Origin: an uncultured beta proteobacterium
GTDB taxonomy: Bacteria > Pseudomonadota > Gammaproteobacteria > Burkholderiales > Burkholderiaceae_C
DNA: 64,000 bases
Direction: 5' to 3'
Assembly (NCBI GenBank): GCA_903822435.1
Contig: CAIJPE010000039.1
Location: forward strand, 1-64,000
The translations under genes were made by a program, and so were the position numbers. The notes below the pieces were generated by a model. That model saw only the letters and a program-made list of their open reading frames with translations, searched no databases and was not told the DNA's origin. Of the stretch, positions 36,469 through 47,566 are shown one piece after another; the first letter of the stretch is position 1; every line of letters begins with the position of its first letter.

Positions 36469-36981
36469 ATGCACGCCCAGACGATCGACGCCGATCAAGC
36501 CACCCAAGCCACCGAAGTCCCCGAAACCCTGCACGAGCCGCGCCTGTGGCGCGACCAGGGCTGGACGGCCCGCGTGGTCAAGAACAACGACGACGAAGGC
36601 TGGGCCGTGGAAATGATCAAGGCCGGCGAGCCCGAGCCGGCGCTGGTGGGGCCGTGGACCATGGGCCGCGACAAGAAGAACCCCAAGCCGCTGGACACCA
36701 ACGCCTTCAACACCCTGGTCAAGACCGCCAACGAGGTGCTGCGCCGCTCCGAGCAGGCCCTGCAGGATCGCCTGCACAAGGAATTGCGGCTGGACACGCC
36801 CGAAGGCCGCATCACGGTCACCCTGGACATCGTGCCCGACGACGACAACCCGCACGCCCTGCTGGCCGCCCGCGATGCCCAGGGCGGCCTGCTGGGCCAG
36901 CAGCGCGTGGGGGCCGATTTCAAGCTGGGCGCCACCAGCGCCGCGGCCTGGGTCGAAGGCGGCTGCCTGCGGCTGGACTGA
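36469..36981 (+). CDS. Conserved hypothetical protein
   Basis: ORF of about 170 aa (VVKNNDDEGWAVEMIKAGEPEPALVGPWTMGRDKKNPKPL) with good codon context; family not recognised. Confidence 0.75.
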   Translation: MHAQTIDADQATQATEVPETLHEPRLWRDQGWTARVVKNNDDEGWAVEMIKAGEPEPALVGPWTMGRDKKNPKPLDTNAFNTLVKTANEVLRRSEQALQDRLHKELRLDTPEGRITVTLDIVPDDDNPHALLAARDAQGGLLGQQRVGADFKLGATSAAAWVEGGCLRLD

Positions 36982-37001
36982 GCCGCCGCCTTCCACCGGG
37001 C

Positions 37002-37508
37002 TCAGGCGGGTGAGGGCGGGGGGCCGGCCTCGGTCTCCAGCGCCGTCAGCCACAGCCGGGTGTCGAACTCCAGCTGGTGGTAGTCGGGCTCCATGTGCTG
37101 GCACAAGGCATAGAAAGGCTTGTCGTGCTCGCGCTCCTTCAGGTGCGCCAGTTCATGCACGACGATCATCTTCAGGAAGGGTTCGGGGGCATCCTTGAAC
37201 AGGCTGGCGATGCGGATCTCCCGCTTGGCCTTGAGCTGCCCGCCCTGCACCCGCGATACCGCCGTGTGCGTGCCCAGGGCGTTGCGCACCACGTGCAGCT
37301 TGGGGTCCCAGGCCACCTTGGCCAGGGGCGGGGCGCTCTTCATGAACCGGGCCTTCAGGCCGCCCACGTAGTCCACCAGGGCGCGCTCGTTGCGCACGGC
37401 GTGGGCCTGCGGGTAGCGCTGCAGCACGTGGGCCATCAGTCGGCGCTCCTGCACCAGCGGCTCCAGCCGGGCCAGCAACTCGGGCGGGTAGCCCTGCAGG
37501 TACTTCAC
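37002..37508 (-). CDS. YgjP-like metal-dependent hydrolase (DUF45/SprT-like)
   Basis: VVHELAHLKEREHDKPFYALCQHMEPDYHQ zinc motif; GTG start overlapping the upstream stop (GTGA). Confidence 0.85.
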   Translation of the reverse strand: MKYLQGYPPELLARLEPLVQERRLMAHVLQRYPQAHAVRNERALVDYVGGLKARFMKSAPPLAKVAWDPKLHVVRNALGTHTAVSRVQGGQLKAKREIRIASLFKDAPEPFLKMIVVHELAHLKEREHDKPFYALCQHMEPDYHQLEFDTRLWLTALETEAGPPPSPA

Positions 37509-38143
37509 GGGCCGGCGGCTGCCGTCGGCTCGCGCTCCAGCACCAGCAGCAGGTTGTTGGCCGGCAGTTGCAGCCGCTCGCGCAGGCGCAGCCCGGCATG
37601 GCGGGCTTCTTCCAGCACCGCCGCCAGCGGCCGCAGGCCCCAGGCCGGGTCGCGGCGCTTCAGGTCGGCATCGAAAGCCAGGTTGCTCGGCGCGGTGGGC
37701 ACGCCTTCGACGATGAAGGGGCCGTAGAGCAGCAGCAGGCCCTGCGGCTTCAGGTGGCGCGCGGCGCCGCGCATCAGCCCCGATGTGACGGCCCAGGGCG
37801 CGATGTGCAGCAGGTTGGCGCTGTAGACGACGTCCACCTCGGGGGGCATGCCTTCCCAAGGGTTGGCGGTGGCGTCCAGGCGCAAGGTCGGCCTCACGTT
37901 GGGCAGGTGCCGGCAGCGCGCGGCAATGGCGGGCAGGGCGGTGGCTTCGGCTTCCGTGGGTTGCCATTGCCAGGCGGGCAGCGCCGCCGCGAAGTGGGCC
38001 GCATGCTGGCCGGTGCCGCTGGCCAGTTCCAGGGCCAGGCCCCGGGCTGGCAGCAGCCGTTCCAGCTCGGACAGGATGGGCGGTGCGTTGCGCTCTGCGG
38101 CCGGGCTGAAGGGCAGGTTGTCGGGGCTCATGGTGTTGCTCAT
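37505..38143 (-). CDS. DUF938-family SAM-dependent methyltransferase-like protein
   Basis: LALELASGTGQHAAHFAAALP; SANLLHIAPW; GLLLLYGPF. Confidence 0.88.
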   Translation of the reverse strand: MSNTMSPDNLPFSPAAERNAPPILSELERLLPARGLALELASGTGQHAAHFAAALPAWQWQPTEAEATALPAIAARCRHLPNVRPTLRLDATANPWEGMPPEVDVVYSANLLHIAPWAVTSGLMRGAARHLKPQGLLLLYGPFIVEGVPTAPSNLAFDADLKRRDPAWGLRPLAAVLEEARHAGLRLRERLQLPANNLLLVLEREPTAAAGP

Positions 38144-38979
38144 CCTGCCCGCAGGCGCCGCGCTGCTTCGTCTTCCCGGGCATCGTCGATCTCGCGCATC
38201 ACGCTGCTCAGGTCCACGGCGCCCGCTTTGCGCTCGTAGCGGCCGGTCAGCGGAGAGTCCGGGTGCAGGAGGCCGCGCTGGTAGAGGTCCCAGATCTCGG
38301 CCCCGTAGGCCGTGCCGCGCAACTCGGGGGCGTCGCGGCCGAAGAAGTCGCGCAGGTTGGCCACGTCGCGCATCAGCATGCGCGGCGCGTGGTTGTTGCC
38401 CGCTGCGTCCACCGCCTGGGGCAGGTCGATGATGACCGGGCCGTCGGCTGCCAGCAGGATGTTGAATTCCGAAAGGTCGCCGTGCACGATGCCCGCGCAC
38501 AGCATGCGCACCACCTCGCGCAACAACGCGGCATGGTGTTCGCGCGCCTGCTCGGGCGTGAAGGCCACGTCGTTCAGGCGGGGTGCTGCATCGCCGTGTT
38601 CATCGGCCACCAGCTCCATGAGCAGAACGCCATCGTGGAAGTTGTAGGGCTGGGGCACCCGCACGCCAGCCGCGGCCAGCTTGTACAGCGCATCCACCTC
38701 GGCGCTCTGCCAGGCGGCTTCCTGCATCTGGCGGCCGTACTTCGTGCCCTTGGCCATGGCGCGGGCCTGGCGGCTGTTCTTGACCTTGCGGTTCTCGGTG
38801 TAGTCCACGGCCTGGCGGAAGCTGCGCTGGTTGGCTTCCTTGTAGACCTTGGCGATGCGGGTGTCCTCGCCGCAGCGCACCACGAAGACGTTGGCTTCCT
38901 TGCCGCTCATGAGCTGGCGCTGCACGTCGTCGATCAGGCCTTCGTCGATCAGCGGCTGCAGGCGTTCGGGAGCTTTCAT
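38140..38979 (-). CDS. RIO1-like serine kinase
   Basis: LMSGKEANVFVV; RIAKVYKE; GIVHGDLSEFNILLAADGPVIIDLPQAVD. The upstream ORF extension to 40734 is rejected. Confidence 0.93.
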   Translation of the reverse strand: MKAPERLQPLIDEGLIDDVQRQLMSGKEANVFVVRCGEDTRIAKVYKEANQRSFRQAVDYTENRKVKNSRQARAMAKGTKYGRQMQEAAWQSAEVDALYKLAAAGVRVPQPYNFHDGVLLMELVADEHGDAAPRLNDVAFTPEQAREHHAALLREVVRMLCAGIVHGDLSEFNILLAADGPVIIDLPQAVDAAGNNHAPRMLMRDVANLRDFFGRDAPELRGTAYGAEIWDLYQRGLLHPDSPLTGRYERKAGAVDLSSVMREIDDAREDEAARRLRAG

Positions 38980-39014
38980 TGGCGGATTTTGCGCCAGCGG
39001 CTGCCGTGGGGCTT

Positions 39015-41351
<2,337 letters not shown>

Positions 41352-41384
41352 GAACCTCCGATTCTGGGGCCTTGATAATCACCC

Positions 41385-42821
41385 ATGACCGACGCGCCCG
41401 AATCCGACATTGCAGCCCCCGTGGCCGAAACCCCGGCGAGCCCGCTGGATTTCAGCCGGCTGCCCCTTCCGCCCCACACCCTGGCCAACCTGCAGCGGCT
41501 GGGTTATGACCAGATGACGCCCATCCAGGCGGCCAGCCTGCCCCTGGCGTTGGCCGGGCACGACCTCATCGCCCAGGCCAAGACCGGCAGCGGCAAGACC
41601 GCCGCATTCGCCCTGGCTCTGCTGGCCAACCTGAACACGCGACGCTTTGCCGTGCAGGCACTGGTGCTGTGCCCCACGCGGGAACTGGCCGAGCAGGTGA
41701 CGCAGGAGGTGCGCCGCCTGGCCGCGGCCGAGGACAACATCAAGGTGCTGACCCTGTGCGGCGGCGCCACCATGCGCCCGCAGCTGGCCAGCCTGGAGCA
41801 CGGCGCACACATCGTGGTGGGCACGCCCGGCCGCATCATGGACCACCTGGAGCGCGGCAGCCTGCGCCTGGAGGCCCTGAACACGCTGGTGCTGGACGAG
41901 GCCGACCGCATGCTGGACATGGGCTTCTTCGACGACATCGCCACGGTGGCCAAGCAGTGCCCCAGGCAGCGCCAGACGCTGCTGTTCTCGGCCACCTACC
42001 CCGAGGGCATCGCCAAGCTCAGCGCCTCGTTCATGCGCGAGCCCAAGCAAGTCAAGCTGCTGCAGGCCCATGCCGGCAGCAAGATCCGCCAGCGCTTCTA
42101 CGAGGTGCGCGAAGAAGAGCGGCTGCACGCCGTGGGCCTGCTGCTCGATCACTTCCGGCCCGTCAGCACGCTGGCCTTCTGCAACACCAAGCAGCAGTGC
42201 CGCGACCTGCTGGAGGTGCTCAAGGCCCAGGGCTTGGCGGCGCTGGAACTGCACGGCGACCTGGACCAGCGCGACCGCGACCAGGTGCTGGTGCGCTTTG
42301 CCAACCGCAGCGCCAGCGTCCTGGTGGCCACCGATATCGCGGCCCGCGGCCTGGACATCGCGCAACTGGAAGCCGTGATCAACGTCGACATCACTCCCGA
42401 TGCCGACACCCACACCCACCGCATCGGCCGCACCGGCCGCGTGGATGCCGAGGGTTGGGCCTTCAGCCTGGCCAGCCTGGACGAAATGGGCCGCGTGGGT
42501 GCCATCGAAAAGGCACTGGGCTTCACCTCCGACTGGCATCCGCTGTCCGAGCTGACGCCCGGCGGGCCTGGCCCGCTGCGCCCGCCGATGTGCACCATCC
42601 AGATCCTGGGTGGGCGCAAGGAAAAGATCCGCCCGGGCGACGTGCTGGGTGCCCTGACCAAGGACATGGGATTCGCCGGGGCGCAGATCGGCAAGATCAA
42701 CGTCAACGAGTTCTCGACCTACGTGGCCGTGGCGCAGGACATCGCGCCGCAGGTGCTGCGCAAGCTGGCCGCGGGCAAGGTCAAGGGCCGTGCGGTCAAG
42801 GTGCGGATGCTGGAAGACTGA
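41385..42821 (+). CDS. dbpA: ATP-dependent RNA helicase DbpA
   Basis: DEAD-box motifs (AKTGSGKTAAFAL, LVLDEADRMLDMGF, HRIGRTGR) and DbpA-type RNA-binding C-terminus (TIQILGGRKEKIRPGDVLGALTKDMGFAGAQIGKI). Confidence 0.95.
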   Translation: MTDAPESDIAAPVAETPASPLDFSRLPLPPHTLANLQRLGYDQMTPIQAASLPLALAGHDLIAQAKTGSGKTAAFALALLANLNTRRFAVQALVLCPTRELAEQVTQEVRRLAAAEDNIKVLTLCGGATMRPQLASLEHGAHIVVGTPGRIMDHLERGSLRLEALNTLVLDEADRMLDMGFFDDIATVAKQCPRQRQTLLFSATYPEGIAKLSASFMREPKQVKLLQAHAGSKIRQRFYEVREEERLHAVGLLLDHFRPVSTLAFCNTKQQCRDLLEVLKAQGLAALELHGDLDQRDRDQVLVRFANRSASVLVATDIAARGLDIAQLEAVINVDITPDADTHTHRIGRTGRVDAEGWAFSLASLDEMGRVGAIEKALGFTSDWHPLSELTPGGPGPLRPPMCTIQILGGRKEKIRPGDVLGALTKDMGFAGAQIGKINVNEFSTYVAVAQDIAPQVLRKLAAGKVKGRAVKVRMLED

Positions 42822-42834
42822 GCGGGGGAACGCC

Positions 42835-43677
42835 ATGAATCCACACTGCACGCCGGGCTGGGCCGCCGCATCGATGCGGGTGCTGGGCCTGGCCCTAGCC
42901 CTAGGCCTAGCCCTAGCGCTCGCTGTCGCGGGCTGTGCCCAGGCGCCGGCCACCGGCCCGACTGAATTGCAATTGCGCCAGCCCATCACCTTGCTGGGCG
43001 AGGTGCACGACAACGCCGCGCAGCACGCCCTGCGCCTGCAGGCGCTGCAGGCCTGGCTGGCCACCGGCGCGCGGCCAGCCCTGGTGATGGAGCAGTTCGA
43101 CCGCGACCGCCAGGCCACGCTCGACCGCCTGCGGCTCCAACAGCCGCCGCCCGATGCCGATGCGCTCATCAAGGCTGCCGGGGCCCCGGGCTGGAACTGG
43201 GCCTTCTACCGGCCTTATGTCGATCTGGCCCTGCGCTACGGCCTGCCGGTCGTGGCGGCGAATGTGTCGCGCGAGGAGGCCCGCCAGGTCATGCGCGAGG
43301 GCCTGAAGGCCACCGGCTTCGACCCGGCCGTGCCGCCGGAGATCGTCCAGACCCTGTCGGACAGCATCCGCGAAAGCCACTGCGGCATGCTGGACGCGCC
43401 CACCGCGCAGCGCATGGCGCTGGCCCAGGTGGCGCGCGACCAGAGCATTGCCCGCGCCGTGGAAGCCCAGGCCGCGCGGGGCGTGGTGCTGCTGGCCGGC
43501 AATGGCCACGTGCGCACCGATACCGGGGCCCCGCGCTGGCTGACACCCGCCACCAGGGCCCGCAGCGAGTCCATCGGCGTGCTGGAGGAAGGCGTTGACG
43601 ATGGCGGACGCTACGACCGCAGCGTGCGCACGGTGGTGCAAGAGCGCGGTGACCCATGCGAAGGGATGAAGCGCTGA
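42835..43677 (+). CDS. ChaN-like haem-binding lipoprotein
   Basis: Lipobox VAGCAQ; LLGEVHDNAAQHALRLQAL; VMEQFDRDRQATLD; VLLAGNGHVRTDTGAPRWL. Confidence 0.85.
   Translation: MNPHCTPGWAAASMRVLGLALALGLALALAVAGCAQAPATGPTELQLRQPITLLGEVHDNAAQHALRLQALQAWLATGARPALVMEQFDRDRQATLDRLRLQQPPPDADALIKAAGAPGWNWAFYRPYVDLALRYGLPVVAANVSREEARQVMREGLKATGFDPAVPPEIVQTLSDSIRESHCGMLDAPTAQRMALAQVARDQSIARAVEAQAARGVVLLAGNGHVRTDTGAPRWLTPATRARSESIGVLEEGVDDGGRYDRSVRTVVQERGDPCEGMKR
42893..42916 (+). repeat. Hexanucleotide tandem repeat (CCCTAG-type, four units) in signal peptide coding region
   Basis: CCCTAG CCCTAG GCCTAG CCCTAG. Confidence 0.85.
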
Positions 43678-43710
43678 CTTGAAGCGGCCGAGCCGCTCTT
43701 GAACGGCCGG

Positions 43711-45879
43711 TCAGGCCTCAGCCGAAAGCGCCAGCAGGGCTTCAGGCGTCAGCGGCAAATGTCGCGCACGCAGGCCCAGGGCGTTGTCCAAGGCATTGGC
43801 GATGGCGGCGGCCGTCGGGCCCGCGGCGCACTCCCCGACGCCCAGCGGTGGCCGGTCGGGCTGCTGCATCAGCTCGACATGCACCGCGGCCGGTACCTCG
43901 TCGAAGCCCAGTATCGGGTAATCGGCCCAGCTGCCCAGCTGGACGCCCGCGGTGGTCCAGGGCACCGATTCCTTCAGTGTCCAGCTGGACGCCTGGATGA
44001 CACCGCCTTCGATCTGGTTGACCAACCCGTCCGGGTTGATGACCTCGCCGGCATCCACGGCCACCCACACCTCTTCCAGCACGATGCGGTCGGTGACCTC
44101 GATGTCCACGACCAGGGCGCAGTAGGCCCCGCTGTTCTTGTAGCGCGCCAGGGCCAGGCCTCGGCCGCGTGCGGCACCGGCCCTTCGCGCGGGTACGGGG
44201 GCCTCATGCCAACGCGAGGCGCGCGCAGCGGCCTGCAGCACCGCCGCGGCGCGTTCATCGGCCAGGTGGGCCAGGCGGAAAGCCAGCGCATCCTGGCCCG
44301 CCAGGGCGGCCAGTTCGTCCATGGCGCTCTCGATGGCGAAGACGTTGGCAAAGGCGCCCAGCGCGCGCAGCGCCGAACTGCGCAGCGGCGGGTTTCGCAC
44401 CAGGTGGTAGCCGATGTGCCGGGCCGGCAAGGCATAGATCGGCACCGCATTTCGCTGGCCCCCGCCGGCCGGCAGTGGAAAGTCGCGCAGCGGGGGCAGC
44501 GCTGCGCCGGGGTCGCGCAGGCGCGCGGCCAGGCAATTCAGGGCGGGCGCCAGGCCTGGCCGCTGCACATGCACCGGGCTCCAGGTCTCGTGCTGCCAAT
44601 GCGCGATGCGGCCCTGCCGGTCCAGCGCAGCCGCGATCCGCACCGACATGGCTGGGCCGACAGGCGACCAGCTCAGTTCATCTTCGCGTGACCACTGCAG
44701 CCGAACCGGCCGGCCGGCGGCGCGCGCCAGCAACGCGGCATCCACAGCGGCATCGTCGGCGCCGTTGTGGCCGTAGCAGCCGGCGCCGTCCGCGTGGGTC
44801 ACGGTGACATGCGCTGCATCGACGCCGAAGAAGGTGGCGAGCTCTCGGCGCAGCGGGTAGACGCCTTGCGTGTGCGTGCAGACGGTCAAGGTGTCGCCCG
44901 CCCACCGGGCGAGCGCGCAGGACGGACCGATGGAGGCGTGAGCGAGGTAGGGCTTCGAGTAGTCGGCCTCCAAGCGATGCGCGACGTCCGAGGCGGGGGG
45001 GTGGTCCCCCACGGCGTCGACCGTGGTGTCCTCGACGGCCAACCCGCGCAGCCAGGCCTGGGTCTGCAGGCTGCCCTGGGCCGCCTCGGCCAGGGTCTGC
45101 GGCGATTCCCACTGCAGGCCCGCGCGCAAGGCCGCGGCGGCGGCCACGGCCTGTTCTTCGCGCTCTGCCGCCACTGCGACATAGCGGCCTTCGATGCACA
45201 GTGCCCGCACGCCCGCCATCGCCAGCACCGACTGCCGAAGCACCGCGTCCGCCGGGCCCGGGCGGCACGCCAGCGAGGGTGGCCGCACCACTCGCCCGTG
45301 CAGCATGCCGGGCCATTCGATGTCGTGGATGAAGCCCGCGCCGGACAGCTTGCGCGGCAGGTCGGCTCTAGGCAGCGAGCGGCCGGCCACCCTGCGGGCG
45401 GCAGCCTGCTTCGCGGGCACGTCGCCGCGGGCGGCCTGGTCGAGATCGACCTGGGCGCACAACTCGCCATAACTGAATGTGGCCAGGCTGCCGTCCGCTG
45501 AAAAGCGGCCGTCGGCGACCCGCACGGCCTCGACGCCCACGCCCAGCCGCTGCGCCGCCGCTTGCGCGAACCGGTGCCGCACTTCGGCGCAGACCTGGCG
45601 CAGGGCCATGGCCCCCAGTTCGATGGAGAGGCTGCCGGCCGTGAGGCCCTGGTCCGGGCAGCGGGCCGTGTCGCCCAGGCTCAGGCGCAGGCGGGTCGGC
45701 GCGATGTCGAGTTCGTCGGCGGCGACCTGCAGCAGCGCGGTGGCTACCCCCTGGCCCAATTCGACCTTGCCGGCGTAGACCTCCACCGTGCCATCGGGCG
45801 CCATCCGCACCCACTGCGAGAGCCGCGGGTTGTTGGCCGTGTCGGCCAGCAGGCGGTTCAGCGGCGGGCTAGCGCTCAT
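43711..45879 (-). CDS. Xanthine dehydrogenase-family molybdopterin-binding subunit (IorB-like)
   Basis: APDGTVEVYAGKVELGQGVATALLQVAADEL; QVHRF-type Mo-hydroxylase architecture; GVGECAAGPTAAAIANAL near C-terminus; adjacent 2Fe-2S subunit. Confidence 0.9.
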   Translation of the reverse strand: MSASPPLNRLLADTANNPRLSQWVRMAPDGTVEVYAGKVELGQGVATALLQVAADELDIAPTRLRLSLGDTARCPDQGLTAGSLSIELGAMALRQVCAEVRHRFAQAAAQRLGVGVEAVRVADGRFSADGSLATFSYGELCAQVDLDQAARGDVPAKQAAARRVAGRSLPRADLPRKLSGAGFIHDIEWPGMLHGRVVRPPSLACRPGPADAVLRQSVLAMAGVRALCIEGRYVAVAAEREEQAVAAAAALRAGLQWESPQTLAEAAQGSLQTQAWLRGLAVEDTTVDAVGDHPPASDVAHRLEADYSKPYLAHASIGPSCALARWAGDTLTVCTHTQGVYPLRRELATFFGVDAAHVTVTHADGAGCYGHNGADDAAVDAALLARAAGRPVRLQWSREDELSWSPVGPAMSVRIAAALDRQGRIAHWQHETWSPVHVQRPGLAPALNCLAARLRDPGAALPPLRDFPLPAGGGQRNAVPIYALPARHIGYHLVRNPPLRSSALRALGAFANVFAIESAMDELAALAGQDALAFRLAHLADERAAAVLQAAARASRWHEAPVPARRAGAARGRGLALARYKNSGAYCALVVDIEVTDRIVLEEVWVAVDAGEVINPDGLVNQIEGGVIQASSWTLKESVPWTTAGVQLGSWADYPILGFDEVPAAVHVELMQQPDRPPLGVGECAAGPTAAAIANALDNALGLRARHLPLTPEALLALSAEA

Positions 45880-46355
45880 GCGGCGGGCGCGGCCAGGTCG
45901 AGCGCCCTTCGCGCGGCCCGCACGATGCGCAGGTGCGCGCCGCAACGGCACAGGTGCCGCGCCAGCGCGGCTTGCAGGGCGGCTTCGCTCGGGGGTTCTG
46001 CCTCGGCTTTCAGGGCCGCCACCGACAGCATGATGCCGTTGATGCAGTAGCCGCATTGCGCCGCCTGCAGGTCGAGGAAAGCCTGCTGAACCGGGTGCGC
46101 GCATGCCGGGGTGCCCAAGCCTTCGATGGTCGTGACCTCATGCCCCTGGACGGACCACAAGGGCGTCTCGCAGCTGTTCACCGCGCGGCCATCCAGCAGC
46201 ACGGTGCAGCTTCCGCAGGCGCCCGCACCGCAGCCGAAGCGCGTGCCCTTGAGCTGCAGGTCGTTGCGCAGCACGTCGAGCAGCAGCGTGTCTTCGCTCA
46301 CGGTCGCCTGGACCGGGTTGCCATTGACGCGAAATCGGATCGGCGTCGCGCTCAT
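45876..46355 (-). CDS. (2Fe-2S)-binding subunit of molybdenum hydroxylase
   Basis: FGCGAGACGSCTVLLDGRAVNSC and AAQCGYCINGIMLS...HLCRCGAHLRIVRA. Confidence 0.95.
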   Translation of the reverse strand: MSATPIRFRVNGNPVQATVSEDTLLLDVLRNDLQLKGTRFGCGAGACGSCTVLLDGRAVNSCETPLWSVQGHEVTTIEGLGTPACAHPVQQAFLDLQAAQCGYCINGIMLSVAALKAEAEPPSEAALQAALARHLCRCGAHLRIVRAARRALDLAAPAA

Positions 46356-46386
46356 GGTGCCGCACCAACAGGGTCCGGGCCCATCC

Positions 46387-47529
46387 TCAGGTCTTGCCTG
46401 CCGCGCGGCGGCGGGAGATCTTCAGCAGCCGTGCAGCAGTGCCACCCAGGATGCGCTCGCGCTCGGCCTCGTCGATGCCGCGCAGCGCTTGCACGAAGCC
46501 CACCGGATCGTCCTCGCCCATGTCGTAAGGGTAGTCACTGCCCAGCATCACCTGCTTGGCGCCCACGCGCTCGATCAGGTTCTCGAGCAGGCCGGTGTCG
46601 AAGGTGATGGTGTCGTAGAAGAAGCGCTTGAGGTAGCTCGAGGGCTTCTTCTTCAGCACGGTACGGGCATCGGGACGCGCTTTCCAGCCGTGGTCCATGC
46701 GGGCGTGGTAATGGGCCAGGAAGCCGCCGCCGTGGGCCACGCAGAACTTCAGCCTGGGGTGGCGGTCGAGCACACCGCCAAAGATCAGGTGGCTGACAGC
46801 CAGCGTGGATTCCAGAGGGTTGCCGATGATGTTGTTGAAGTAGTGCTCGGTCATGCGGTCGCCCTGGGTGAAGCCCATGGGGTGCATGAACAGCACCACA
46901 TCGAGCTCCTGTGCCTTGGCGAAGAACCGATCGAGCTTCAGGCGCGGGTCGGCCAGGTCCAGGCCGTTGACGTTCGTGCCGATCTCCAGGCCGCGAAAGC
47001 CCAGCTTCCTGACGCAGCGTTCCAGCTCACGCACAGCCAGCTTGGGGTCCTGCAGCGGCACCGAACCCAGGCCGACGAAGCGATCCGGGTGGCCAGCGGC
47101 AATCTCGGCGATACGGTCGTTGATGCCGCGCGCCAGCTCCAGCCCGAACGAGGGGTCGGCGTAGTAGTAGTACTGCGCCGGTGCTGGCGAGATGGCCTGC
47201 ACGTCGATGCCCATGCGGTCCATGTCCTTCAGGCGCGTGGCCACGTCCGACAGCTTGGGGCCGCGGTCCTTCATCTGCTGCACATTGACCTGGCGCGTCA
47301 GTGGCGTGGCGTGGACGATGGAAGGTTCCTTCTCGAAGGGCTTGAGCACCGCGGCCTTGGCGCCCACCTCGTTGTTCTGGTAGTGGCAGTGGAAGTCCAC
47401 CCGCAGGCCGCGGCGGGCCGGCCGGGGCTTGGGGGCCACGGCCGGGCCGGTGTCCATGTGGACGATGTCGTCCTGGGCTGGGCCGTGGGTGCAGTGCTCG
47501 TGGCTGGCTGCCATGCAGTGGAAGAACAT
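46387..47529 (-). CDS. Amidohydrolase-2 family (ACMSD-like) hydrolase/decarboxylase
   Basis: RVDFHCHYQ metal motif; AHGGGFL; MLGSDYPYDMGEDDPVGFV. Confidence 0.9.
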   Translation of the reverse strand: MFFHCMAASHEHCTHGPAQDDIVHMDTGPAVAPKPRPARRGLRVDFHCHYQNNEVGAKAAVLKPFEKEPSIVHATPLTRQVNVQQMKDRGPKLSDVATRLKDMDRMGIDVQAISPAPAQYYYYADPSFGLELARGINDRIAEIAAGHPDRFVGLGSVPLQDPKLAVRELERCVRKLGFRGLEIGTNVNGLDLADPRLKLDRFFAKAQELDVVLFMHPMGFTQGDRMTEHYFNNIIGNPLESTLAVSHLIFGGVLDRHPRLKFCVAHGGGFLAHYHARMDHGWKARPDARTVLKKKPSSYLKRFFYDTITFDTGLLENLIERVGAKQVMLGSDYPYDMGEDDPVGFVQALRGIDEAERERILGGTAARLLKISRRRAAGKT

Positions 47530-47566
47530 CGGGTCGCTCCGTTCGGGGGTGTGCGCCGCAAGGCCT

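Noticed and set aside
33427-37104. 1225-aa minus-strand ORF
   Set aside because: Runs antisense to the SNF2 helicase, SUI1 and hypothetical genes; low-complexity Gln/His/Arg/Gly composition typical of high-GC shadow frames.
42893-42916. Telomere-like CCCTAG repeat as a chromosome end or mobile element mark
   Set aside because: Only four units and fully inside a coding signal peptide; treated as a microsatellite.
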